From the NCBI RefSeq assembly GCF_964340395.1, contig NC_135554.1:5854475-5918474 (forward strand): a stretch of DNA of 64,000 nucleotides, written 5' to 3'. Under the pieces are notes generated by a model. That model was not told the origin of the DNA. It saw only the letters and a program-made list of their open reading frames with translations, and did no database searches. Source of the DNA: Glandiceps talaboti (taxonomy: Eukaryota > Hemichordata > Enteropneusta > Spengelidae). This document shows positions 1 to 12,674 of the stretch, one piece after another. The first letter of the stretch is position 1. Each line of letters opens with the position of its first letter. Both the position numbers and the translations under genes were made by a program.

Positions 1-85
1 CGGCTAGCTGTCGCCTCGCCCATTATGTCGTCCAAAGTTTGCTTTCGTCCATTATGGGCTGGGAGGGCGTACATTATTGTTTAAA

Positions 86-864
86 TATCTCTATGACATA
101 AATCAATACAAACTCAGAGTTTGGTTGACTTAGTTGTCACTAATATCAATACAAAAGTAGACAAGCAACATTTTGTTTGACACTTTATTGGCAAGGGTTA
201 AAGACCAATGATTACAATTAGACAGAAATAAGACAGAAGTGACTGCTATTCGTGTGAAATAAGGTGAACTTTGAAGAAAAATCGAACACAAGGTAAAGGG
301 TGGTTGTAAAGGTAAACGGGAACTTATTTGGATCAATATACGTTTTCATAAAGATAGATATTTGTCTGAAAATGGAAAGGTAATGTCGCACGCACTGTTC
401 TTGTCAATATGTTTACAAGGTGAAAGATAACAAATAGAACAATCACATAAAATGCAGAAAAAGATTAGTGATTAATTGTCACGTGATATATTTCATAATT
501 CTTATTTATCAGTCTATCATTTACAACCTTTGTTCACAACCATACCACCCGCCCAACACTCACAAAACACAGATTTGACTTCAAATCACATACTTTCGAA
601 GTTATCATACTCAAACTGATTCCACCAAGATTAGAACTTACCAGAGTGCTAGTGGTTGTGTTGTATTGTTGGAGAAGGAGAAGATAGTATAACTTCCTCA
701 CAGTGGTGGAACTTAAGCATACGAATTGAACAGTAGTAGAGTCTTGATTCACTTGTTGATTTCTGTGTCGATTGCCCTATGACGCAGCTATATATACTAT
801 TTGTGTGATTGGGGGCGCTCTATTTTAATGTCCCTTCCCATATATGGTAATAAGATCACTACAA
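86..864 (-). promoter_or_regulatory. Conserved LRR-gene 5' module A with putative non-coding first exon
   Basis: This stretch recurs, diverged, at about 18635-19015 plus 21676-21990, 23240-23720, 37345-38160 and 63260-63999, always on the upstream side of minus-strand LRR genes. Read on the minus strand it contains a consensus splice donor (GTAAGT at 641-636), so an exon ending at 642 is inferred. The matching coding exon would lie to the left of the window. The conserved block ends near a motif reading TGATTGGGGGCGCTC at about 807-821. Promoter and exon function are inferred from conservation and the donor site. Confidence 0.5.
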
Positions 865-1031
865 TAAGGGATATTCCATTAGTGACGAGATCTAGCGAGA
901 CCGCCTAGCAACGGTTGCTACCCGCGTGACAAAGGCCAAGCTTTGCCCCACATACGCCATTTAACACATGTACAGAATTTGCAGGTCCACATGTCAGGAA
1001 CGTCTTTTGCCCGTTTTCCGCTGTATTCACC

Positions 1032-3013
1032 ATGGAAAACTTCGAAAACTTTAAGGTACCAGAGCTGAAGGACTTCCTACGTAAATTTGGCGTGATTTCA
1101 ACGAGTTATAGGAAGAACGCTTTGATTTCCCTCGCGAAGGCAGTACGTCAACTACATTTAGAAGAAGACCCAGATTTCTTCCGTCACGATCCAAAGCAAG
1201 GCGCTACACTGTGATTTTACGGACCCTTTGAGTATTCGTGGTTATTCTGCTGACTTCAGTAACACTCCTAACTTCGGACTGTGCGATGTCTTCAACTACC
1301 TTATGTGTCATCGGTCAGATTATGACCGGAAGAAACTGAGAGCATTCGAGTCGTTCGAGGATTACCGACTGTGTTCGGAACTTCGGATGGCCACGTTCTA
1401 GATCTTCAATACTCATATATTTCAGATGATATAGTTCTCTTGGGGCTTTCAAGGCCAATGTGAAGCCAACTCAAAAGGACAAGACGTATCTGAATAAGTC
1501 CACGTACAATTTATGGTTTCTCATCGATAAAGAGCATTCAATGGCGGCATACTGTGAGTGTCCTGGCGGGTAAGTTCACAAGCGATATCGCGCTGACTGA
1601 TGTACTGTCATTATTTTTTTTTTCATTTTCATGTCCAGAAACGTGTTATTGTTAATAGTTATTTGCCTGATGTTAGAAACGGCGACGATTGCCTTCACAC
1701 TGTGCAAAAAGAATCGTTTGTAAGCAGAATTTCTGGCAACATACACATTTGACGTTCACAATATAAATATCAATGCACTTTATTTTTGTTATGGGTCACG
1801 TACACATGGGTCACGTATTCATTTCTGTGTAACTTTGCATGTTCTCTACCATCACAAAAAGAGAATAAGAACATTAAGTAAAGATTAACTTTTTACTAAC
1901 TGCGACATTCATTTATTTTGTTGTTATGCCATCATATAGTATTCCCAATCCTGGGTGTAATTTAGAATTTATGTGTTTATTTTTTTCATTGACTAGCGTA
2001 AAACATTGCCGAGTTGGTCAATAATGATTACTATTTCAACAATATCTTTTTTGCAGTGCTGATGGGGCATGTCGTCATGTAGCAGCTGCTCTCTATGAGC
2101 TAGAAGCATTTGAGAAAACCTCAGTCACAGATGGCCCTTGTCAAATGAAGAAACGTCCCATGGGACATGATCATCCAGTTCCAGTAAAAAAACTTACAAT
2201 CAAAGCAGCACGGTATGTTAGCTTACTGCATCTATATTCATTCACATTTGAAATATATAATTATATCATATATTGTATACTATCATGTGATTGATGACGA
2301 GGGGAATGTTATATGTGATATATATTTTCAGATATGGTAGGAAAGAGAGTAATGAAGTAAGCCAAGAGTTTGATCCAAGACATCTCGATGACCAAAGACC
2401 TTTATCCCAGCTTCAAGAGCAAGAGTTTGCTGCAGTACTTGCAAAGGTAGGCACTATATACAATTACCTACTGGTAACTGCACATGTACTTTGCCAGTTG
2501 AATATAGATGTAACACAATGGTGTACTGATTTAGTTTTATTAAGTGTTAAGAAATAGGAATGCAGTAATACCTAGAGTTGTGTTTTATGTTTATATCGAG
2601 TTCAAGTTATTAAAAATAACACTGAAATGTGATGTGAATAAAGTCATTGATATAAATTTGCACAGATGGTATGAAATAGAATAATATTTTTATACAGTAA
2701 TACAATGAGTACCCATTAGAAACTGTTACTTGTAAAATACTGATGTAACTGTCCATTTATTGTATAGGTAATGAATGTGCAACAGCATTTTCAGTTGTTT
2801 ATGTGAAGCTCCCTAAGGTAAAAGGGAAAAAGTAAAAAAACCCAAATGTTTCATCTTTGTTTTTAACATCTGACCTTTTCTTGGCAGATATCACCAAATG
2901 CAGCAGTTATCTCTTTGTTATTACCACCATCATCTAAAGTGAAAACTGCTACAACGAAAGTACCCAATGAAGAGTGCTTGAAACTATCAATGATGACAAA
3001 ACCAAGTCAATGA
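1032..3013 (+). pseudogene. SAP + SWIM zinc-finger transposon protein, frameshifted
   Basis: Exon 1 starts at the ATG at 1032 with a SAP-like DNA-binding segment (motif VPELKDFLRKFG) and continues to a donor at 1570-1571. A segment with DPLSIRGY, DVFNYLM and YDRKKLRAFESF follows in a second frame, and a third frame reads KANVKPTQKDKTY and YCECPGG. Exon 2 is 2057-2212. Joining the GG at 1568-1569 to 2057 gives CECPGGADGACRHVAAALYE, a complete SWIM finger (CxC...CxH). Exon 3 is 2332-2446 and exon 4 is 2888-3013, ending in TGA. At least two frame changes in exon 1 mark it as broken. This order resembles the N-terminal half of SWIM-YqaJ transposon proteins, but no YqaJ nuclease exon was found before or after the stop. 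Confidence 0.65.
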
Positions 3014-3493
3014 ATGCCAGTCTATCCATATTGACCACTACAACATAAAAAAGTTTTTTTTTTATAATAATTATTTTTTGTAATATTTGGAGATTGTTCT
3101 CCATTTTACAATTTGCACATTATGTGAGTGGAAAATACTATATAGTATGCTGTAGCATAAATGCAGTTGTAAAAGATGAAATTGAGTTACCTGTAGTAAC
3201 TGAATACAATTCAGATTTTTCTGTTTTTAACAGTGTAAATAGGGAATATTATTTTTTTGTCTTTGCCAAGAAGATGTGTACTTAGATTTCTCTTACAAAA
3301 CAAACTGGCAGTAACTTGCGTCAGGTGTGTTAGTAATAAATATAGCACAAACTACATATTTGGTGTCATGGTATCTCATTTAATAATATCACTAATGCCA
3401 CTGTAGCACAACTGCATTAACTTAACAGTTCAGTTGTGCTGAAAATGACAAAAATCTAAATGTAAATCAACAGTAATTTTAAAAGCAAACAGA

Positions 3494-5977
3494 TTATTTT
3501 ACTGTGACTTTGTCCACATTACAAAGTTGTGCACAAAGCTGTACAGTCTGAGTCATGGTATTTTTTGATTTCAAGGGAAAAATACCCTGCAGAATTTTAA
3601 AGTTCTTTAGCCCTCTCCACATGTATCCTGGCACTTGCTATTCTCCTGGTCTTGGTTACAGCTGCAGTACTTAGTTGCTTGCCATGTGCGAATGGCGGAA
3701 TGTTCAAGGTGGCTCCTCGAAGGGCTAATAGGTCACGAATGACAAAACCTCTATCAGCCATAATGTCATCACCAGGCTGTACTTTGTCCAAAACCCACTT
3801 TCTTGTACAACCTTACGGTCTGACACAGACCCAGACCAGTGTTCTGATACAAAAGTGAATGCACCTGTTGGTGCTATGGCAATGAGTGACTTAAAAGTGT
3901 TGTGGTGTTTGTATGATGACCAGATAATTCTTTGATATGATGAGATAGATGGTTTTTGCACAACAAATTCTGTACAATCAATGATTGCAGTTGTTCTTTT
4001 GAAATGTGAAAATGTCCGAGGTAGGTTAGGCATCATCTGTTCACGTGTTGCCCACTTAATCAAGAACGACAGCTCTTTACACAAAAATTCAATCCAGGTA
4101 CTGCAATACCTGCTGACAGTACTCTGTGATATACCAAACACATCTGCTAGGTGGGCCATGTCCATGCCTCTTCTTAGTCTAACAAGGACCAGGACAAAGG
4201 CTTCAAAAGTTGACAGTGCTCTTTTTGCATCCTTAGTGATTTGATTATTCTGAAATGAAACAAAGCAATGCAGTAGTACTACAGTGTGAGATATTCAAGG
4301 AATGAAGGGATGTGTGAAGGTATATGACACCACAACACAAAAATATAAATATCACACAAGTTACGAGCATTTCCAACAAAAGAAAAAATCTGAAGATTGT
4401 AGTAAAACTAAAGATACTATCACGCTAGCAATGGGACTAAAATATTTGTCAAGTATCGTTACCACTGTCAAAATCATTTACCTCGTTGAATTCTCCTTTC
4501 CTTAACCTCAGCTTCTCTGCCTTCACTTTGATCCAATCAAAGACATACATCAATACTTGAATGGACACCAAACCTGTGGGTGGCCAACAAATATAATAAA
4601 GTAAATATTTCAATCATTGAGGATGTCCCTTTATATTTGATTTCAAGTGATTTTGTTTGTGTGGATATTATTGACAACAGTGTTATTCTGTGCTATATTT
4701 ACCTGTATAAAACTTGCAGGACTCGTCATTCTCTAAAACATCTTCCATAAATAACTGTCTCTTTAAATAGTTTTTATCTATTAATGCCTTGTCTGTGTAT
4801 TTCCTGATGTGTTCCATGCAAACATCAGTCTGAGTGGCAGTCTCAATCATAACTCGGTTCCGTTTTGAAGCTTTGTCGATTTCATCTACAGTGGAAAAAA
4901 TAAAATGGATAAACATATACGGATGTAATATTGTGAAGTTAAATATATCATGTACTTTTTTTCTTTATCATGGCGTGATAATACTGTATAGTTAGGTTTA
5001 AGAATATTGCGAAATAAAGTTGAAAATATTACGTGAAAGATTCCCATATAAATGCCCACACATAGGATGCTATACGTAGTCATTTTGAATCAGCTGGGCA
5101 ACTTCGCTAAAAATAGACGGGTTTGTTTTTTGGCTACAATGTGCTACAAATGAATCAAAGTATGAGGCGTGCGACATTTATTGCTATAAACATCTCTTAA
5201 GTCGGTCCCGCCCACTTTTACAAATAATACGATACAGTATGAGAAAAAGTTCAAATATTCCCTTTCCACTCCGAAACTACGCACCAAGTTGAACACCTCG
5301 AGTGTTATCTTTTTCAGTCGGGAACGTTTCCGTTGTTGTGGCAGTGCCGGTGATTGTACTTTAGTTAGACGGGGGAGTTGATGAACTTGAAATGCACTCG
5401 TTTGGTTTTGTCGTGCACTGAAAGGAAAGAGAAAAGGACGTTACTTGAAATCAACTACTGAATAAAACGCAAATTTCAGAAGAAAAAAAATGAATGATTG
5501 AAGGTAAAGTAGGAATGCACCGGTATCTAATAAAATGTTACATTTGATTTGGATGGTAAACATCCGCCCGGAAAATAAACAGATGTTACAAACCTCATAG
5601 GGTGTTAATGGCTTTCTTCGTTTACTCGCGTTGCCTTCCAACGTCTGAGGTGGCCGACACTTTGGAGGTGGTCTCAATTTCTTTTCTTCAAATATTCTTA
5701 TTTCTATTCCTCTTGCTGTAGCTGGTATGGGATCAGGGTGTGCTAGGGTTGGTCCGTTGCCGTCGACGAAATGATGAGAACATATATAGGTGTCTTGTTT
5801 TACTCGGTGTACCCCAAAGTTGTCGCCCCGCGAACACGCTCGAACCCATCGCTCACACTTTTCAGGTTGCGTTTTTGGTTTCGGAAAACGTACGAAAAAG
5901 ACCCCTTCCATATAATCTCTAGCTGCAAATCTGGAATCACTTCTACATGTGCCATAAGCACATCGTTCCACTCCCAT
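3494..5977 (-). pseudogene. THAP-domain DDE_4 (IS5/PIF-like) transposase, frameshifted
   Basis: This is the element's likely DNA-cutting transposase. Exon 1 (ATG at 5977) encodes a THAP zinc finger, with MGVERCAYGTC, FPKPKTQPEKCERW, then ICSHHF and HPDPIPA. The next exon, about 4704-4893, contains DEIDKASKRNR through CKFYTG. A third, about 4486-4572, contains VLMYVFDWIKVKAEKLR. The last, 3494 to about 4252, holds a helix-turn-helix (VFGISQSTVSRY) and the DDE core. First D is in IIDCTEF (3977-3979), second D in MADRGF (3753-3755) and E in HVERA (3615-3617). A frameshift near 3792-3800 separates the first D from the second. Another near 3603-3612 displaces the C-terminus, which reads LKNFKILQGIFPLK to a stop at 3494. 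The exon 1 to exon 2 junction is not in an obvious phase. Confidence 0.72.
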
Positions 5978-6171
5978 ATCGAGCGTTCAAAACTTTTCTT
6001 CGATCGATACTACTTCTGATGACGGTGTACAGTGAACGTTCTTACATACGGGAACAATGGCGTTGCTAACACTCAGACAGTTTAGCTTGACCTGCCTCCC
6101 GTTATCTTATATGGTTGCTATGGAGCGTCACGCGTGATCTCGTACGATCCCGCGTTTTGGAATATGGTCTA

Positions 6172-9005
6172 TTATGGAGTACAGCAAGTTGTTATGTTAT
6201 AATATATAAACTGAATTCACATTGTTATAATGTACTTATGCATAATATTTACCATTACTATAATTCACAAAAAAAACAGCCATAACATTGATCAGCGTAA
6301 TGCACTGTAACAAAACATCATAGAGATACATATTATAAATGTGCATAGGAAACACATACACTTAGACGTCAGACAACTCATCAGTATGGATTATTCGAAC
6401 TTATAATAAAATCGCTGTAGTCATAAACATGAAAAAAATACACTTATAAAAGAGTAATGCTTTTCTTTGTGCATTCAGTAGTTAACAACATAAAGAAAGC
6501 AAGCGTTTTATGATATAATATAAACTGAACTCACACTGTTTTAATGTATTGAGGAAATAGTACATTGTTACCACAATGCGCAAAACACAGTCATAACATT
6601 GATTCGTGTAATGTCCATCAACGTAATGCACTGTAACAAAACACCATATAGCTATATATTATAAATGTACGTGCATAGGAATTATTTTAACATACACTCA
6701 AACGTCGGCTGACTTTAATATCGGTATTGATTATTCAAACTTTTGATAAAATCACTTTAGACAGAAACATGTAAAAAAATATTCTTAAAAAACATTATTG
6801 CTCTTCTTTGTGCATTCTTATTAACAATGTAATACAGAAATCTTTGTTATCGCTTTTAAAATATTACATATTTGAAAGCTTGCCCTTGAAAAATTAAGCG
6901 GTCACATCTTTCACATGGAGATATATTATGTACTATGTTATCAATGTATTTCTGTCTTATTACCAATGAAATTATGCCATTTTATTTAGATGTTGCATTT
7001 TAAAAGGAGAGCTATAGGTATTCGTTCTCGGTAAGTAAGTACCTTTATGTAACATACGGTTTTTGACATAGTCACACACAGTAAATTCAAACTCTTTCAC
7101 ATTCTCTCTAAAACCTTAAGCACTATGTCACAGACTGAAATAGTTTATACCGTCAGTATTTGCCCCTTGACATTGCATGTTAACATTGCAAGGCTTAATA
7201 GGCCTTGAGAAAAGGGTGAAGGCAAACCATAAGCTTGAATTATTCTCTTGTGAACGAACAGCTACAAGTATTTGATCAAAGTTAATGCAAAATGAAGCAA
7301 ATTCAGACATGGTAGGAGGCCTTGTACTAATTTATTGAAGTGAGTTGGCGCACTTTGTGAGCCTAGTTGCACTGCATTGACCGATCCAAAGGAACTTGAA
7401 ATCGAGACTGGTCTACCCAAACGTTCTAATATTCCAATTTAACATATTGTATTTCGAAAGTTTGGGATAATATCAATTCGTTATCTAGATGAAGTATTGG
7501 CGATATTGGGGCCTGGTATAGAAGTTCTTGAATTACATACACAGCGCAATCAAAATCATTATTGTATGAATTAATTGACCCCTACATTATATAGCAGGGT
7601 GGTTAATCCTAAAAAACATATTGGAAAGTGATTACATTGTATTATATTTCTTTCCTTTAATTTAGAAATTTATGTCGGAGTAAAATTGTGCTTTAAAGAA
7701 GAGCCTTTGTAAAACAACTTAGTTGATTTAATTTCACCTCGGACTGGAAATAATTTTATTAGCAAAAGACAAACTGCAATCAACACATCACATTACACAA
7801 CAAGACATTGATTTCATATCGGGTCAGGTAGTTTGTTTTAATTAATTGGTGTTCATTCTTTATATAAATGTAATAAAACTTACGAGCTCACTTTGTTAGG
7901 CATATGACGTGCAAATGTTCTGAAGACAAGTAGAAAATGAAAACTAATAAATATAATGACTTAGTATATCTTATTAATCTCTCTTAAATGAGTTCGCCAA
8001 AATACCAATAACCCTGATAAATGTAGATTCATTTGCCTAATATATATAATCAATGATTTTCAGTATTTAGGCTATATCATCAAAATACATACCTCAAATT
8101 CAAAATAACTTGGTACATACTTCAAACAAAAAGACACACCCCTATCAAATACTTTACTTTTATGTGACTGCATGAAAGGAGACATGATTTAAAAGAAAAA
8201 TCGGTGGCAACAAATAGATACAAAGTATCTGATAATGTAGGAATCTGTTGAATTTCGATAATTGATCAGAGTCCAGGTTTAAACGTACCTGGCAACATGG
8301 GGCTAGACACTTGGACGTAGTTTATATGTATTAACCTTTTGGGGTTTCATGCTAAATTATGATTGTTCACTACAAATATGGTGGCAATTGCCTAAACGGT
8401 TATATGGGCACCAAAATTAGTGCATGTGCATGCTTATCTCATTCTGCATTATCTGTAGACATGAGCTAAAATACATTAGCCACACATAACTGAAACAAAG
8501 TGTCTGTAATATGTTAATACTAACTTAATTCTGATGTTCTACCTTGTAGGTCAAGGGACAGGTCAATGGTCACTCATATAAAGGAGCTTGTCTAACTAAT
8601 CCTACATGTTCTGAAAATTCGTTGATGTAGTTTTTATAGTTTTAATGGGGCATTTGCGAAAAAATCCTTAATTATGCAAATGACTCATTAAAACATACAG
8701 CTAATTCAATATAATTTGGTACATACTTCAAACATAACTGATCGGAAATGTTCTTAAAAGCATAGCTTTATGGTTTAATGAATTATGTGCATAATTAACG
8801 ATTTCCAGTAATTAGGCTATATATTAAAAATGCACTCTTCAAATTAAATTACGTTTGGTACATACTTTAAACATAACTAATCATATAGGTTCTGTTGCAT
8901 TCCAACAACTATTGTGTGTAAGAACAAAGATCTAAAGGCTTTTCCCTTACACAAGACATTCAGTTTAAATGTGGTCCTGTTTTGATAGTTTTACACAGAA
9001 TCATA
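6172..9005. repeat. Gene-free stretch: duplicated LRR-array downstream modules
   Basis: No gene is supported. Two direct copies of a block of about 320 bp are visible at about 6185-6500 and 6510-6840, sharing ATATAAACTGAA, GTAATGCACTGTAACAAAAC and TTCTTTGTGCATTC. The same block appears near 38185-38290, at about 23990-24080 and inverted at about 22870-23040. A second shared block (about 7328-7450) matches 13585-13690. Diverged copies of the ATGCAAAT-bearing repeat found in the fibrinogen introns occur at about 7990-8110 and 8640-8900. Confidence 0.55.
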
Positions 9006-10660
9006 CTAAAATAACATCAACCGCAAGTCATCAAATTGGGGTAAAGGTCTTCTATATGCGATAGGCGAACAAACGGGACAGCACAATGAAACCGGTCGTT
9101 GATGATCAATGTTGATACCTCTCAATACCGATTTGTGGATCTTTCTGATGGCTGGTTCTAATGCATCAGAACCCTCCATCGCATAAGGGTACATATGAAA
9201 TACGGTCAACTCTTGTAAATATGGGCAACTCATTCCTAACACGGAAAGTCCGTTGCTGGTTATTCTTGTGAAAGGAGATCCCAGTAAATGTAATTCTTCG
9301 AGAGGACACTTTACGGCCAGCTCACGTAAACCCTCATCACTTATCGTATCATCTCCAGGTTCTTTAAGGAAAAATAAACATTCACCATGAACCCCATCTA
9401 GAATCAGAATCAGAATCAGAATCAGAATTACTTTATCCATCCCACGAGGGGAAATTAATCTCACATCTATCTGCAATTTTGTAAAATTGGGACAATTTAA
9501 AGAGATGTTTATGAGTCGTGATTTGACTCGCTAGAGTGATCAATATCCATGTTACTCATGGAATTTAAACGGTGAACCCTGTTTGATCTGTTCTTATCCT
9601 TGAACATTTCTTGAAGCTTATCTAGCGAAGCTTCATAGAAACAACAAAGACCCAAGGACGACAGATTTGTACAATGATCCGCGATGCATGACAAGACAGA
9701 CTGCTCAAGGTCGGGGTCAGGTTTTAATCCAAGACAAGGAAAATTAAGATTCTTCAATCGTGGTCCAATCTGAGTGAACACGGTCTGTAATGACTCAATT
9801 TCATAAAGGTGCACTGGAATACAAAGTTCTCTTAAACTGAATGGAAATCCAGTTCTGTTAACCAATGGTTGAGTAGAGCCAAGATAGTCGTTTCTGCACG
9901 CTATGAGTTTAAATGATCTCATATTTCTAGGCAAATGAGATGTATCCGAGTCATCTTCACTAATGTAGGGGACAGGTGTTGAAATAACTAAATTCTGTAA
10001 TTGTTGACAATTCTCCTTCAACGGTAGTATGATAGAGGAGCTATGCAACGGAACAGATTGCAAAGGATCCTCACACCATACGTTGTCGAAATGAAGTATT
10101 AATGAAATCAAATTTGGGCAATATCGTGCTATGTATTTGAAAGTGTCTTCCTGGAGTCCTACCTGACCGTCGACAATGAACATCTTTAAATTTGCACCGA
10201 TGTATTTAACGGCATTGACAATGACCTCATTCCACTTTGCAGCTTGCGCTCGTTCACCAAAATCAATAACATTAGTATCATTTAGGTCTAAATATTTGAT
10301 GGTTAAGTTTTTCAGACTGCCGCTGCCTTTCAAGCAATATTTTCAATAACCTTTCACGTTTAGCTTTCCCGCGTTTTGACTTCATATAGGGAAAACGATT
10401 ACTATTGCCAATTCGAAGACTTCGTAATGTGCATGGAGTCTCAGCAAGACGTTTTCTAACCTTATTGGTTGCTTCTGGACGTGTGCATAACTTGACATCT
10501 TTTAACTCTGGAACAAACAGAGACTTGTTGATGACAGGAACATATTCTTTAGTGATCATGTCACGCTCAGACAGCAGTAAGTCCTCTTTCAACCCGATCG
10601 GTAGTTTTTCTCTGACCACATGACATAATTATAATATCGGTAGGTGGTCAGTAAGTGAAG
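9006..10660 (-). pseudogene. VHL-box-like LRR gene, copy B, pseudogene
   Basis: Clear homology to the intact copy at 16271-18130, but heavily damaged. (1) The BC-box region is lost, and an extra TAATTA introduces an in-frame stop at 10629-10631. (2) A deletion near 10320-10345 removes about 75 codons and joins the KRERLLK segment to SLKNLTIKYL with a frame change. (3) A deletion near 9500-9515 removes the segment equivalent to IKDFEMVKTWLIDIV onward. (4) A short retroposon tail is inserted at 9401-9463. Recognisable segments are ITKEYVPVINKSLFVPELK, YIARYCPNLISLIL, CCFYEASLDKLQEMFKDK and TISDEGLRELAVKCPLEEL. No acceptor or start like those of the intact copies is left. Confidence 0.85.
9395..9469 (-). 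mobile_element. Short retroposon tail with 6-bp target duplication
   Basis: A block of about 63 bp (9401-9463) interrupts the LRR pseudogene where intact copies read continuously. It is flanked by CATCTA at 9395-9400 and 9464-9469. On the minus strand it reads a conserved 3' end (CCCCTCGTGGGATGGATAA) followed by a CTGATT repeat tail. That is the form of the extreme 3' end of a 5'-truncated SINE or LINE. The parent element was not identified. Confidence 0.7.
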
Positions 10661-11510
10661 CAGCCACACTGTATGTATATATCCATGATAATTTGTTAAA
10701 ACACATCACAATATTTACTTCATAATTGCTGATTCCAATCGTTCATTTCACAACCTGTTTTGTTTAGAGAATTGGTTGCTTGGTTTTGGATATCAGTGCT
10801 GTGAGCATCTGTCTCACCTGGCTCTCGCTCTTAATCAGGCTGTACAGAGCGGGAACTACATTGTACGAAAAGTAAATTCTGAACTATTTCACTATATAAC
10901 AGTTAAATGTGTTTGTATTATATGTGTTTGCTTTTGAGAGAAATAGTTTTGCATGATGTAAATGTCAATTATTTTCTATCTATCCTTTCCTTGTCATATT
11001 GGGCAAGTTTATGCGGTCCCGTTTTCACTTGGCTGACTTATAAACTGGTTCAAATTTTCCGATATTATCTTGGTTTGACAGAGAAAGCCTATTTCGCTTA
11101 TTTTTTTTATTATTCAGAATTCAAGTGACTATATATTTAATTGGATTTTCTTCTGTACGTTTGCCTAAAGGGCTCGTTCTGATTTGAAGTCAAATAATTA
11201 TAGAAAAAGGTAGATCTACACTTCTGCAAATATAACATCCCAAGTAATACTTGCCATTGTTGCTATGATATAACATACATTGTTACCCTAAACCTAAAGT
11301 CGTGTTAAGATATCAACTATTTGTGGACGTCCACAAATAGTCGACGTTGACGTCAAAAAATACGTCTGTTAAACATTACGACACTACATATTTCATGACT
11401 TGCACTTTGCTTACTTTAGAAAAAAACAACATTTTAGTTACACTGTACAATCAGCTAAGGTTAGTCAATTGCTTGCTTAAGTATACAAAATAAAACCAAT
11501 TCAGACAATG
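10661..11510. other. Gene-free stretch upstream of pseudogene B
   Basis: No gene, exon or upstream LRR module was recognised here, unlike the regions above the other LRR copies. The only distinct structure is a perfect 26-nt palindrome at 11316-11341, followed by TGACGTCA near 11349-11356. Confidence 0.4.
11316..11341. repeat. Perfect 26-nt palindrome
   Basis: The 26 bases equal their own reverse complement. The centre is GTGGACGTCCAC and the arms are ACTATTT / AAATAGT. A perfect 8-base CRE-type palindrome (TGACGTCA) follows within about 15 bases. It could be a cruciform, a transposon end or a bZIP-type site; the sequence does not decide. Confidence 0.6.
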
Positions 11511-11516
11511 TAGCAG

Positions 11517-11990
11517 GGTCCGTGTATATACCGTCCATTTGTTTTTCGTTTGTCTATTGCAAACAAGAAAAACGTAAAACCATTGACTGCTTCGTTTTTC
11601 GTTTTTCGTTTTCTCAATCGGAAAACGAAAAACGAAAAACAATTTGTTTTTCGTTTTTCGTGTCATCGATCGGAAAACAGAACAAGGAAAACTAATTGTT
11701 TTTTCCATTGCCGTTTCGAATTATGATAATAAAAAAACGGTAAACAAACCTGTTCCTTTTTTCGTTTTTCGTTTAACACAATTAATCAATGAAAACGAAA
11801 AACCTAACCGTGTTCAGTTTTCATTTTTCGCTTTGATGGCGAGAAAAGGAACCAAGAAAAACGACTCATTCTCTATCACCGTATACTCAATCGATAGTAA
11901 ACAAAACTGTCTGTGTCCGTTTTTCGTTTTTCGTTTTATAGTCGGAACAAAAGAAAACGAAAGGCGCCATCTGTGTTCATTTTCAATTAC
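11517..11990 (+). repeat. Left arm of foldback element
   Basis: This arm is the inverted match of 13022-13499. It contains many TTTTTCG units, and reading frames through it are low-complexity artefacts. Confidence 0.75.
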
Positions 11991-12674
11991 TCGCGATCGT
12001 TCTGTCGATCATATAACGATAAATCAAAACCTGTACTATTCAGCTGTTTTCCTAGGCCCTTTATCTCCTTTTTGTGACATGGTAGAATCAACAGATCATA
12101 CACGTAATAAGTAAATGTCTATCATGCGCTCGCTAACTTTATATGTGTAAAAAGTGACAACACTGATAAAAATATGAATGATAGTGTCACACATTCAGCT
12201 TTTTGAAAATTTAGCATAAAAATTAACAATGATATGTGCATATAGTATCAAAGGTTTAAACCAATTTGGACCGTGTACAGTATGATATGACCATTACATG
12301 TGCGCTGGTTTTTCCTACGTTTCTAAATATTATATAGCCGGTGCAGTAGGTCGTTCATGACCCCGGCCCCGCCCGCGCGCTCCATGGATTGACTGGGAAA
12401 TTTGCATATCGTTGTGTAACATTGTATCTATGGTCTGCACCCCGGCCGGCCCCACTGAAAGTTGAATGAACACCTAAATCATGCCATGTATATGATGTAC
12501 GTGCAGGCGTGTGTAGCATGATGTAAATTTCAACTGTCAGTTAACAATAAACTTTATGAAATGTCAAAGAAAGCCATAACTGTGTGGTCTGGCCGGTCCT
12601 CCACTAAAATACGTGATCACTGGTGAGATACATAATAACCATGTGTGTATGCGTGTACATGAACTATGACATTA

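Larger units (their letters stand above)
867..6169. mobile_element. ISL2EU-like DNA transposon, degenerate
   Basis: A 5.3-kb insertion with imperfect inverted ends: AGGGATATTCCA at the left and, reverse-complemented, GACCATATTCCA at the right. A TA lies immediately outside each end (865-866 and 6170-6171). The paralogous module at 38118-38190 is uninterrupted at this point and serves as an empty site. Two divergent genes fill the element, a SAP/SWIM gene on the plus strand and a THAP-DDE transposase gene on the minus strand. THAP plus an IS5/PIF-like DDE transposase plus a SWIM-type second protein recalls the ISL2EU superfamily, whose second protein usually carries a YqaJ nuclease. Both genes have frameshifts, so this copy is probably inactive. 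Confidence 0.7.

Noticed and set aside
11644-12114. A 156-residue frame in the foldback arm
   Set aside because: The reading follows the 7-base motif of the inverted repeat, and similar frames occur on both strands of both arms.
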